Part shown: piece by piece, positions 13,105 to 23,560 of the stretch
Layout of the letters: each line of letters opens with the position of its first letter
Position numbering within the stretch: the first letter of the stretch is position 1
Assembly: GCF_018812025.1 (NCBI RefSeq)
Contig: NC_063045.1
Span: 18,991,420-19,055,419, forward strand
Reading direction: 5' to 3'
Length of the DNA stretch: 64,000 bases
Source: Megalobrama amblycephala
Taxonomy: Eukaryota; Chordata; Actinopteri; Cypriniformes; Xenocyprididae
Notes under the pieces: model-generated
What the model saw: the letters and a program-made list of their open reading frames with translations, nothing else
Database searches by the model: none
What the model was told of the DNA's origin: nothing
Program-made: the position numbers and the translations under genes

Positions 13105-15590
13105 TTCTATAAGCTAAAGAAAATGTCCAGCAGAGCAAACTTAAGGCCCTTGCCAAAACCAGGAAGCACCAGTGTTTATTTCCATGCATTCTCCCTTCTG
13201 ATTGTTGGCAGATGCCATTATGTTCCAGGTTATTAAACTGTAAAGGGAATTGCATGAAGCCAAATAAACAGTTCCTCGTCATCTGTGGTCATGTTAGCAT
13301 TGATATTACTCGGCTGTTATGACCGATACCTCAACAATGTCTTTGAAATGTCACATGCAGGCCTGCTACACTCCAAGATATGAGAGCTTAAACTACTGTA
13401 GACAAGCGATGACAGAAATACTTCCCAATAAGAGATTAACTTGAGAGAAATAGAAGCCTAATGCCACTGTGGAAAACTTCCGCTTGAATTCGCCTGCTAG
13501 ATAAACGCTAAACAAAGAAAGTAATAGGGACCTGCTGCAAATGCGCTCCACCAATTAGAAACACACCGCATGGTCGTCTGCCCTAGCGCGGTCCAAAATG
13601 TTTCAATTTGCCAGAGGAAGCCAGGGAAAACCATCCAATAATGCACCCATTGTTGGAAAAATCCTGTCTGGAATCAATGAGAATGAAATCCAGAATTATT
13701 TACTGGAGCTGCACGGCATGTGTCTGGAAAAACACGGCCGCCGTTATTCATGGCGGACATTTATTGGTGCGAGTGTTCGAATATTGATTCAAAAAGGTGT
13801 GGATGTAACACAAATAAAATTCACAAAAAGTAAGAACGTGAATCGAAAGGGACAGCTGGTCCCAATACGCACATGTCTGTGTTTATGGTTGATAAATCCT
13901 GTGTGCGTGAAAATGGAATATTGTGTGTGACGGGTGCCAGAAGCGCACAGCCAGACACTAAGGGCCTGGCAGAGATAAGAAAGTGGAGTAAAGAGAAGAG
14001 GCTTGAGCTATGGCCATGAGGACCATCTGCTTCAAGCATCTACACGTGGCCAAGATGTGCTATATCAGCTTCACGTTCATTATAATCACACCCAGGCAAC
14101 TTTTCCTCTAAATATTGGAGTTGATGAATGCCTTTAATGCGATGGTCATTTTGTTACCGAGTTGACACGGAAACAAACTCCAAGACAATTAACCCCATGC
14201 AACAGATTAATGACTGGTTGGCAGATAACCTTTCTCTGGGAGTGTTTCAGGAGTGTCCTTCAGTGCTATTTATACCCACAAATCTTTAAAGACATCATAA
14301 TGCATCATTTGAAGGCATTCATCAATTTTGTTAGTGGAAAGTTGATGGCTGAGTCAAGAAAAACATACAACTTTTGAAGGATTTGCTATGTTGCATGAGT
14401 ACAAAAACTGGGACGCTGGAAGAAAAAAAGCCCTGCAGACACTATGAACGGCGGCCAAATGCTGATAAGGTATGCCAAATGCCACAGTGCTGCATCTCCC
14501 CAAAACAAGATGTGGTGCCATTCTGCCATTTAAGGCAATAGGCGGTTTGTGTGGTGCAGGGCTCTTGCCCTACAATATACCCGCCTCAGTGATGTCCATC
14601 CTGGCACATCATAGTTAATCACATAGAATGGCGATGAATGGCGGCCAAAGCTGTCACTGAGATGTCCCATGTCAGCCAGCAGCATCCTCAGCACTGTTGT
14701 CTTGACCTTCACTTATCTTCCCACTGATTACCCCATCTCTTCAGTTCTGCAAACAAAACAAAAAAAACATAATTTATAAAAATATGTAATTTATAAAATC
14801 AAATTTAACATACAGTACCAAACATATTTGAGTTGCCATATCCTCATGAGACCCAAGCAGAGTGGACATTATATTTTAGCAAATTTCTCTGACAACGTAT
14901 GTGTCACGGTTTTATGTCTGGATGTCCTGTAAAAAGCACATTCAGGGATTTTCAGTGATACCAAATGTTGGTATCACTGGTCTTTAAATTACTCACATTA
15001 ATTGAATGATCAAATTTAACACTCTTATGGAAATATGATAATATTTTGTAATTATCATTCAAATCTGACTAATTTTCAAATTGTTTGTCATAAATCAACA
15101 TCTTAGGAAATAGTTATGGTCTTTCAAATATATTTCTGTTACAAAACAGGGCAAGGACTGTAGTGGACACCAGGACTTAGAGCATGTAAATCAGGCATTT
15201 TGGGAGACACAACAAGTGAATAGGGAAAGAAATTATATATAAATTTTCCTATGAAATATTATATATTCTTATGAAAATGTTGCCAATCATTACACTTCTT
15301 TTTTCATGACATGTTGCCACAGGAACACATATGCAAATTAGATACAATCTATAGATGCATTATATAGAATGGGCCTACTCATTTATGCCCATTTTACACA
15401 CATATCACATAAAGAAAAATAGTACATCAAATCATTCTGTTCATAGCATAGTAGAGAATCATCTTTATATAATGTTTGGTTAAAGAAAATCCTGAAACCT
15501 AAAAATTGATTGGTGAATGAAAAAGAAAATCCATTGTTTTTGTCTATAAATGTCTTTTCATTTTTTGAATAACTGAGTCCAGTACTTAAA
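13105..15590. other. Intergenic DNA with conserved-looking blocks
   Basis: No repeat family is obvious in 13440-14060 and 14400-14730, and composition is balanced there. A 110-codon open frame at 13598-13930 (+) has no recognisable domain, and its last third looks random. I regard these blocks as candidate enhancers rather than genes. The rest is AT-rich and featureless. Confidence 0.45.
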
Positions 15591-15596
15591 GTTTAA

Positions 15597-15620
15597 TCGT
15601 ATATTAAATTTAATATACGA
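15597..15620. repeat. Perfect 24-bp palindrome
   Basis: TCGTATATTAAA is followed directly by its own reverse complement, giving a perfect inverted repeat with no loop. Function unknown. Confidence 0.9.
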
Positions 15621-15924
15621 TTTAAATGAAATGTGATGCAAGTTCAAATAAGTTTGTGGAGTAAACACTGTAAATTACCTCAGATAAAGCGTAAATTACG
15701 CTTTTTACCTCAGTGTACCGTACGGGACGCGTTGTAGTTGACAAAACACGAAAAACACGACATTTCTGTCAGTTCCTATATATTCACAAACTAACTTTTT
15801 TTTAAGCACCTTAAATATACAAATATGGTCTTAAGATGAAGATTTATCTCGACTATCTCCGTTGAACAGAAAAACAACATTTTTAACAACAGATACACAC
15901 TTGACAGGTAAAAAGTTTCTCACG

Positions 15925-16206
15925 CGCGGAGCACTGGGCGGGAAACAGAAGTATCGCGCATGCGCACAAATCCACACGACACACCTTTTTCGTGGCTCCT
16001 GAATATTTCCTTAGAAATGTTTGGCTTTGCGTTTAACATTATTGATGAATAACTTGAAATGATTTGATGGTGTCTTAAATGTTTTTGGGCGTTAAAAAAG
16101 ACGCCATTTTTAGTGTGTAACAGTTAAAATAAATTATTTCCGTAGCGTCTTTAGCTTAAAACCATATTGTGTTATACTTCCTGTTTCTTCATCTTCAAGA
16201 ATCAAG
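15925..16206 (+). promoter_or_regulatory. Promoter-like unit with E2F- and NRF1-type sites, followed by a splice donor
   Basis: An E2F-like GGGCGGGAAA lies at 15936-15945 and an NRF1-like palindrome GCGCATGCGC at 15956-15965, within a small CpG-containing island. A possible ETS motif (CTTCCTG) follows about 220 bases later, and a donor-like ATCAAG|GTAAAT comes at 16206. Together these look like a TATA-less promoter with a short first exon on the plus strand. No open reading frame accompanies it, so a non-coding RNA or a distant leader exon would be the product. This is inference from motifs only. Confidence 0.35.
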
Positions 16207-16210
16207 GTAA

Positions 16211-16917
16211 ATATCTCTTCACAATATTTTATTGAGTGTTGTTCCTTTTTTTTTCTTTTTGAGTTTTGTCAAGTTATGCAAAAAACGTGTGAAAATATTT
16301 GACGCTGTGTATGACACTTTGAAAATGCTCGTGTTGTTTCAAGAAAAATAATGTGTGTATGTTCACTGTTGGAAATTGTTAGTGGACAAATTAAATAAAC
16401 TACTTAGTTTATTTTGTAAAAGTACCCATAGTTGAAGAAACTTATGATGGCCTTTCAGTCAGTGTGTAATTGGCTGACAAAGAAACAACAACAAAAAGGA
16501 TTCTGTAGGCCTTTTGACAACAATTTATGTGATTGAATGGAAAAGTCCATCAGGGTAAACCAAGCTACTGTATCCAAGGCATAATAAATCGTAGCACACT
16601 GTTCCCTCTCGAACAGGGACATCCAGAATTAGATCACTACGGTGATGAATGGAGGCATTAATTGAAAATCGTCACTATAGGTGCACAACATATTGAGATT
16701 TTGGCAGAGGGCCTCATGTGCAAGATAAGGTGTGGAGAGAAAAATGAGAGTAAATGAGGAAAAATGGAGAAAGGTACTGTAGAAAGGAGGGGACGAGTAG
16801 GACAGTGGGCAACTGAAGGTGATCCCCCTGACACACAACATAATTAAACAAAGCCAAAAACTTATCAGATTAAACTCTTGAGCAGGCGTTCTGTGAGATG
16901 TTTTGACAGCAAAGCCA
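16211..16917. other. Intergenic DNA, no feature seen
   Basis: AT-rich and non-repetitive by eye. No exon, RNA gene or repeat family was recognised. Confidence 0.5.
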
Positions 16918-17410
16918 TTAAAGTGTTAGTTCACCCAAAAATTAAAATGATCCCATAATTTACACACCCTCAAGTCATCATGGATGTATATGACTTTCTT
17001 CGTTCAGCCAAACACAATCAGAGTTAGGCTAAAAAAAAATATATCCTGGCTCTTCCAAGCTTTATAATGGGAGTGAATGGTATCATTACTGGAAGCCAGT
17101 GATTATATTTTATTAAAGTTATGGAATATGTAATATGAAATATGGATATTTTTCTTACAAAAATGCATCGCTTCACTTAAGACGACCTTTATTAACCCCC
17201 TGGAGCCATGTGGACTACTTTTATGATGGATGGATGTGCTTTTTGGGCTTCAAAATCTAAGGTACCATTTACTCCCATTATAAAGCTTGGAAGAGCAGGA
17301 TATTTTTAATATAACTCTGATTGTGTTCAGGTGAAAGAAGAAAGTCATATACACCTAGGATGGCTTGAGGGTGAGTAAATTATGCGATCATTTTCATTTT
17401 TTTCACCAAT
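16918..17410. mobile_element. Foldback MITE of the AGTTCACCCAAAAAT family
   Basis: The left end is GTTAGTTCACCCAAAAATTA. The right half is an inverted copy: the internal word CTTCCAAGCTTTATAATGGG near 17055 is matched by its complement near 17275-17297, and CACCCTCAAGTCATC by GATGGCTTGAGGGTG. The extreme right terminus has decayed. Its only relation to coding is chance. Confidence 0.8.
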
Positions 17411-17430
17411 TATTTTACATTTGATTTATA

Positions 17431-17535
<105 letters not shown>

Positions 17536-18395
17536 ACCCTGGATCACAAAACCACTCATAAGGGTCAATTTTTTGAAATTGAGATTTATACATCATCTGA
17601 AAGCTGAATAAATAAGCTTTGATGTATGGTTTGTTAGGATAGTACAATATTTGGCTGAGATACAGTACAACTATTTTTAAAAAAAAAAGCTTGTAATAAT
17701 GTTTTATAATAAGAGCAACCTGGTGGATTTCTCAGGAAATTTGAGCATTCAGCAGTTCATCTTTGCGTCATTACGTCACATCTGTAAACAGAAGGAAGGA
17801 GTCCAGGGGCCTGTTTCAAAAAGGAGGTTAAGTGAAAACTCTGACTATGTTAACTCTGAAATGAGGGGAAACTCTGGGTTTTCCGTTTCAGAATGGGAGG
17901 TATGTCAAACCCGAGAAAGCAGGTTAAGTCAAGCCTGTTTCTGAAAGAGAGGTAACTTATACTCAGAGTCAGTTTCCATGGTAACTTACTCTGTGAACCT
18001 AACCTGGTCAGGAGCAGGTTTTCTTCGGTAAACCCAGAGTTTCTTTCGGTCTCCTCCCCCTTTTTAAAGTGCAAGTGACATTTAAATAGTTCACTCATTC
18101 ATTCACTCTGCAAAAATGCTTTTCGTACTGAGTATTTTTTGTGGTATCTAAAAATATATCTAAAATATATCTAAAAATTCTTAAATCAAGATGGATTTTG
18201 CACATACGAAAATGATATAAGATATTTAGTCTTGTTTCCTGGGGTGATCTAAATTAAGTGCATTTTACTTAAAGGGTTACTTCAGGATTTAGCATTAAGC
18301 TTTGTATTAGTAGAATACCACTAGTATTTTCGAATTAGCGTGCTTTCCCCCTTCATATCAGCCCGAGATGAGAGATTTATGCATTTTTATTCTGT

Positions 18396-18450
18396 AAAAA
18401 AGCCTCCGATGACGCAAAAATCGTCATTTTGCGTCATCGGAGGCTTTTTT
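18396..18450. repeat. Perfect hairpin, 24-base arms and 7-base loop
   Basis: The arm at 18396-18419 (AAAAAAGCCTCCGATGACGC then AAAA) is repeated perfectly in reverse complement at 18427-18450, with a 7-base loop ATCGTCA. It lies about 130 bases inside the left terminus of the THAP-carrying element and may be a sub-terminal structural or protein-binding site. Confidence 0.95.
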
Positions 18451-18877
18451 GGCCAGAGGCTTAAAACTACAGCCAGTAATAGCAGGTAGTTCCGCATTTT
18501 TTCACCACGCCCATACATATGCGCTTTTGAGGTTACTCATGGACATAGATCAAAGATTTTATCAAAAGTGGGTGTCAATATATTTTTAAGCTTACAGTAG
18601 GCTAATTAACTTTATTTTGTCTGCAGTGGTCAGTGGTTCATCTCGCAAATTTATAGGTCTCTGCAGTCATCTCAACCAATACAGCAACAGGCTTTTGTGG
18701 TAACGTTAGCATAAATAGATAAATAAACTCAGTTTTACAGAACAAAGGCTTTACTTTGATAACAGTCAACTTATATGTAATTGTCTATCTAACGTTACTT
18801 TGCTAAGTTTGCAGTTTTACTGCTACCTACAACACTACATATAGGCTACTGTGTTATCAGTCTAGTATCAGCGAGTC

Positions 18878-19209
18878 TTACCTCTGGGCGAATACGCTTA
18901 GTACCAGATGCCCAGGCTGTTCGTCCTCTGGGAAAGTGAAAATAGATGGTATCGCGGTGTCCTTCAGAATGGTTCTCTTCATTGCAAAGATATTTGGTTC
19001 GTAGTCCTCGTGCTTGAAATGGAGACTACATATTCTGCGTTTTTTTAGGTTTTCTATAACGGTGTCATCTCCAAACTTCGGGTGTTTGATGGCCCGCAGC
19101 CACTGTTTACATCGCTCCAAATCTTTAACTTAATCGGAAAATGATGGAAACTTACTTGTCCTTTCCTGGTTTTGGGTGTACATCCAGGTACAAAGCAATT
19201 TAGCACCAT
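18878..19209 (-). pseudogene. THAP zinc-finger domain of a transposon, broken by one frameshift
   Basis: From the ATG at 19209 the frame reads MVLNCFVPGCTPKTRKGQ and then FHHFP. It then slips near 19122, and a second frame continues with LERCKQWLRAI, CSLHF and a tail ending VFAQR at 18878. Together these give a full THAP domain: C-x4-C (residues 5 and 10), the FxxFP motif, the conserved W and the C-x2-H pair. The slip equals a net loss of one base (3n+1). Right after VFAQR comes GTAAGA, a plausible donor, as if the THAP domain were exon 1 of a longer transposase whose other exons are gone. THAP domains bind DNA and are used by P-type transposases. Clearly non-functional as protein here, unless the slip is a sequencing error. 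Confidence 0.85.
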
Positions 19210-20966
19210 TTCGCTGTAAATGTATGAACTAACTCACGATTTATTTGTTTGAATTTTCCTGAATGCCGCCTGTAACCGATAGGCGTGGTTTGGGCGTGGC
19301 CTCGCAAGGGTAGCAAAACAAGTGCATTCTGGGAGTTGTTGTCTTTCATCCACATTAGTCAAAAATACATTTTCTGCCTTTTCTCAGTCTAGAAAGCTCC
19401 AAATTCAAAAATAATTTCACATTTCTACTACATAAATGACCAATTTTAAATACACATTCATATTTCCAGGGGTGAAGTACCCCTTTAAGTAAAATTATCA
19501 AAATCTGCCAGTGTGGTAATAAAAATAGTCTTAATGCTAACGGAAAACAAGATTATTTGGAGTGTCTATTACTAGGTGCAAATTTACAGTAGCTCCGCCC
19601 ACCAATGTCACACAAGGTTAAAATTGACACACATTCTTGTTGCTGCAGTCATAGACATTATAATAAACACATTATATGTCTATGGCTGCAGTGGTATGGT
19701 GTAGGCAGTAGTGTGTTGGGTGTGGAGAATTAACTTGTGATGCGATTGAATGGGTTTGAATCCGCCTTTTGCCGAGCTTGCTATTCTCCTATATCACATC
19801 AGAAAGGCATTTATTTTCAATAAAAATGAAGAAAATGTTCTAAAAGTGGAAGTAAATTGCCTAACGAGTGTTTAATAATGATAAAATCATTTACACTCTT
19901 ATTGTTGCATCCTGTTAAATTATTTTTTTCTTCTTCTTTTTTTGCATGTGGGATACCATGCAAATGAATATTAGTTCAATAACTTACCTTTCTGCCAGTT
20001 TTCACCTTTGATATTATAACAGTGATAAGAATTAAACTTGCAATGACTCAGAAGTATGCAGACGTCATTTTGTCACGTGCTGTTGCCATGGTGAATCGTA
20101 ATATCGGAGCTCCATTGATGATGGCTTTTCATAGTCGTGGTGCACGCACTTAACTCTGAGTCGACTGAACTAACTGAATTCAGCTGTTCTGAAATGGAAA
20201 ACTCAGAGTTTCCCATTTCAGGGTAAGTCAACTCAGAGTTCAAGTTTTAACCCAAAGTTGGTTGAACCTCCTTATTGAAATGGGCCCCAGGTTAGTCAGC
20301 TTTATCATGTGAGGATGCTGCTTGTAACGGATCATTTATAGCCTGTTCTCACAGCAGCTGAAATAATAAAACTTATCATTTTGATGGCGGATTGTAATCC
20401 AGAATACACATAGTCACACAATGCTGATGTTGTTAACATTAACAATTTTAGAACAAAGTATAACAACAATAATAATTTGCACGGTTTGATGCGATATGAG
20501 CTAAGCGATCGTTAGATTTAATCACCATTGGCAGGCTAATGCTTTTATTGTAGGCTAATGCTTTTCCCCTCAGTCAGAACAAAAGTGGTTAACATGTTAC
20601 TTGTTCAGATGATATTTTCCGGTGAAAATTCTTATATTGCTCATACTTTCAAGACTACAATCTGTGATTCTCCACACCAGTGTAGTGATTAACAGCAAAC
20701 ATTAGATTCATCTGTGCCGAGGAGCCGTGCAGATGCACAACGCACGTAACGATAACAATTCCGCATATGACTGCAATCGCAGGTTTCAAACAGAGATGGC
20801 GACAAAGAGGAAAAATGCCAGACTGAAACTTTAATATCCTAATGATTTTTGGCATAAAAGAAAAATCAATAATTTTGACTCAATGAATTTTGATACAATG
20901 TATTGTTGGCTATTGCTACAAATATACCCATGCGATTTATGATTGGTTTTGTGGTCCAGGGTCGCA

Positions 20967-22700
20967 TATTGTGACATAAAACATTGAAAATCAAATACTA
21001 TGATAGTATTCATTTCAAAGGGCTTCAGCACTGCTGTCAGTGTGGTTTTGAGCGGCTGGTATATGGACTAAGCCCCGATCACAGCGAACAATGTAGTTTT
21101 GGCCTTCTCCCTCCTTTGCTATTTAGCATAATTAATTTGATCAGCCTACAGTAAGGCTCAATGCTTTCATGCCTCCTGCCACAGTTAATCATATCCATGT
21201 GCTAACTGGACAAATGACAGACTTCACGCTGGACTGGCTGGGACCAAACAATGCAATTAATTTTGTCGTGGTTGGGATCATAACAATAGCTTGCGCTGTT
21301 GGTGATGAGTAAAGTATAATTATTAGAAATTTGAATTATTTGTTTATCTAATTTACTGTATATACAATATGTTTGTGTAAAAAAAGCTACTTCGAAGTGT
21401 TCGTTTAAATACAATGTTTGCATTTTAATGAATAAGACTTTTCACAACCTGCCCATTAACAAATGTGTTTTTTGTTGTTGTTGTAATGTCAAGGTGGAAA
21501 AATAAAATGCATTTAAAAAGGCTTAAAGTACAATTGAATTTCTCTTAAATTCTTAATATCTGGTCAGAAACTCTTTTAAAAGTCATGTCTCAGAAAAGTT
21601 CCCAAAGAGTCACGAAATCAAAATATTAAACTTCAAAATGACAAAATGTCTTTTGAGCTAGTTAAAAAGGTGTTTGTTTTTTGCATATTTAATTGGACAG
21701 ACATTATGTTTTTCATTTTGGAAATGGAGCGCTGTGGAAACATATGTTCACCAAGCCCCAGCAGATGTCCATCGCAGTGCTGCGGCACAAACCCAGAAAA
21801 AGCATGCGGGCATCACAAGCACTTTGAGCTAGTGTGCCATGGGCATGCTTTGCTCTGGCTGTAACATCTCCATCCTTGCTCGTTTGAGACATTTACGCTC
21901 GACATTTCAAAAAGCGTCCGAACCTCGCCGAATGCGAAATTGTCATCCGATAAGCATGGATGCAGGGGGGAAAATCGGCGAAACAGGAAATATAGGGAAA
22001 GCGATGGTGCTTGTATTCACAACATATTCATGCATATGAATAACAGTGGGTGAGAAGGAGAGTCGGCCAGAAAAGAAACAGAATATGGAAGTGTTGCCAT
22101 CTGCAGTGCGTCTCGTGTTTGGCAGCGCCATCCGCTTACCCCCCTTTCACAGCGAGCGCAGATTAACAGACAAGCAGAGCTGTCTGGCAGTCACACTGGC
22201 CTGGTGTAGTGCCGTCCCCCCAAGAGACGGCATTAAAAAAGCCTCTGCACTTTGTGATATTGCCACTGTTCTGAAATAACACCTTTCACAAACCCAAAGG
22301 ATGGTACATTTCCAAAATCACCTTGCTGCTTTGACAACAAAAGTGCGTTTAAGCTCTCAGATCTGGTGTTCCCTGCAGTCTTTGCTGAGTTATGCAAGTT
22401 CCTTCAGTGTCTAAGTTACATACCGATATATTTAGCTAAACAAACCTGCTTTAGTTTGTTTTCGGTCTAGTTGGCTGGTTTTAGCTGCCTGGAGAGCTTC
22501 CCTAGCACCTTGTTATCTCAGTGCAGGCCTTCAGGTCTGGTGTCAGACTCAGGTGGTGACTGCTGGAACAGTCTTGGGCTTGAACACCAGGACCAATGCT
22601 TAAAGACTGCCACTGCTAGCCTGTAAAGTGATTCTTCTTACATCCAGCCGTCCACTAGGTTTAAATGTTAATAGGTGGCATCACTGTCCAAGATCGGTGT
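20967..22700. other. Intergenic DNA with candidate regulatory blocks
   Basis: No exon recognised. The stretch 21030-21245 is balanced in composition, lacks repeats and contains homeodomain-type TAATT cores, and 21730-22280 is similar. These could be conserved enhancers. Open frames of 60-77 codons here have no recognisable motif. Confidence 0.4.
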
Positions 22701-22765
22701 TGAGCTGTAGCCTGAGAAACCTAAGGCCTGAAAAGAAAATGCAGACGAGTTACTAAATATTTAAC

Positions 22766-22860
22766 TGAGCCGTGGCTTAGTGGTTGTTGCATGTTCTGTG
22801 GCACATCGAGCCTTGGTACTTCTGTGGGAAATGCAGGTTTGAATCCAGGTTGAGATTTCC
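22766..22860 (+). mobile_element. tRNA-derived SINE head
   Basis: An A-box-like TGGCTTAGTGG lies at 22773-22783 and a B-box-like GGTTTGAATCC at 22836-22846, the spacing of an internal RNA polymerase III promoter. No tRNA cloverleaf can be closed, so this is a SINE remnant and not a tRNA gene. The body and tail beyond 22860 are uncertain. Confidence 0.6.
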
Positions 22861-23029
22861 TCCCCTCCCTCCTTACTGCATCATTTCCTGTACTTCCTCC
22901 ACTGATGTATAAATGAAAGTGGCAAATAATATAATTGTGTATATATCTAAAGTTAGTGTAATTTTGGATAATTGCTAAATAATGACTATCTAGTGAGTCC
23001 CTAAAGAAAAAATAAGAGGAAAAATGCAT

Positions 23030-23560
23030 TCAAATTCCAAAAATGTTTCTATGCTTTTGCAAGCAAACTCAAAGTTTCTCAGAATAATGCAATACTTTTG
23101 CAGAGGAACACAAATCTGGTGATAGAAATAATATGAGGAGGAGGGAAAACACAAAGGTTTTGCATTAGAGCACAATGCTTGTGAGCAAACTCAAAACTGG
23201 TTGGAGGAAAAACTATTTTGCAATAAAAGCAAAACTGGAGATAAAAAATAATGAGTTAGAAGGAAAACTATTTAAATGCAATAGCTATAGTGAGCACAAG
23301 CTTCTCACAAACGTATTGTGCTCCCTGACAAACTTTGCGTTTGCTTGCAAAAACATAGAAATATAGTTTTTACTCTCTCCTCATATTATTTCTATCACCA
23401 GTTTAGCAACACCAATAAAAACATTTGTGCTCACTTGGAAAAGTATTGCATTTCACCGAGAATGCACAAGATTTCCAAGAAAGTGCAAATGTTTTGCGAG
23501 TGATTGCAAAAACATTTTTTCCCATCATATTTTTTCCATCACCCTGTCCCTTTAAGTTTC
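23030..23560. repeat. Locally repeated and inverted module rich in TTTTGCAAGCAAAC words
   Basis: The word TTTTGCAAGCAAACTCAAAG near 23055 and its complement-like form near 23330-23352 lie in opposite orientation. CTGGTGATAGAAATAATATG near 23113 is inverted near 23383-23403, and further partial copies follow to 23520. The segment is therefore a set of related short modules in both orientations, perhaps two insertions of one family or a decayed foldback. Confidence 0.65.

Larger units (their letters stand above)
18262..19495 (-). mobile_element. Inner nested element carrying a THAP-domain remnant
   Basis: The termini are 23-base inverted repeats (ATTTTACTTAAAGGGTTACT on the left; one mismatch on the right). 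Inside, on the minus strand, is a frameshifted THAP DNA-binding domain ending at a splice-donor-like site, but no catalytic domain. The element looks like an internally deleted derivative of an autonomous THAP-bearing transposon (P-element/THAP9-like, or another THAP-using superfamily). It also contains a perfect 24-base-arm hairpin at 18396-18450. Confidence 0.75.
17806..20288. mobile_element. Middle nested element (GGGGCC-TTTCAA-AAGGAGGTT termini)
   Basis: The left terminus GGGGCCTGTTTCAAAAAGG matches the inverted right terminus GGGGCCCATTTCAATAAGG. Sub-terminal DNA has repeated ACTCTGAG/CTCAGAGT words on both sides. A CCAG/CAG border is possible but ambiguous, so I do not assign a superfamily. 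It is itself interrupted by the THAP-carrying element at 18262-19495. Confidence 0.7.

Noticed and set aside
13598..13930. 110-codon open frame with a protein-like beginning
   Set aside because: No domain recognised and the end looks random. More likely a chance frame in a conserved-looking non-coding block.
22766..22860. tRNA gene call for the A-box/B-box pair
   Set aside because: Stems do not close and the flanks look like SINE DNA, so it is listed as a SINE remnant.
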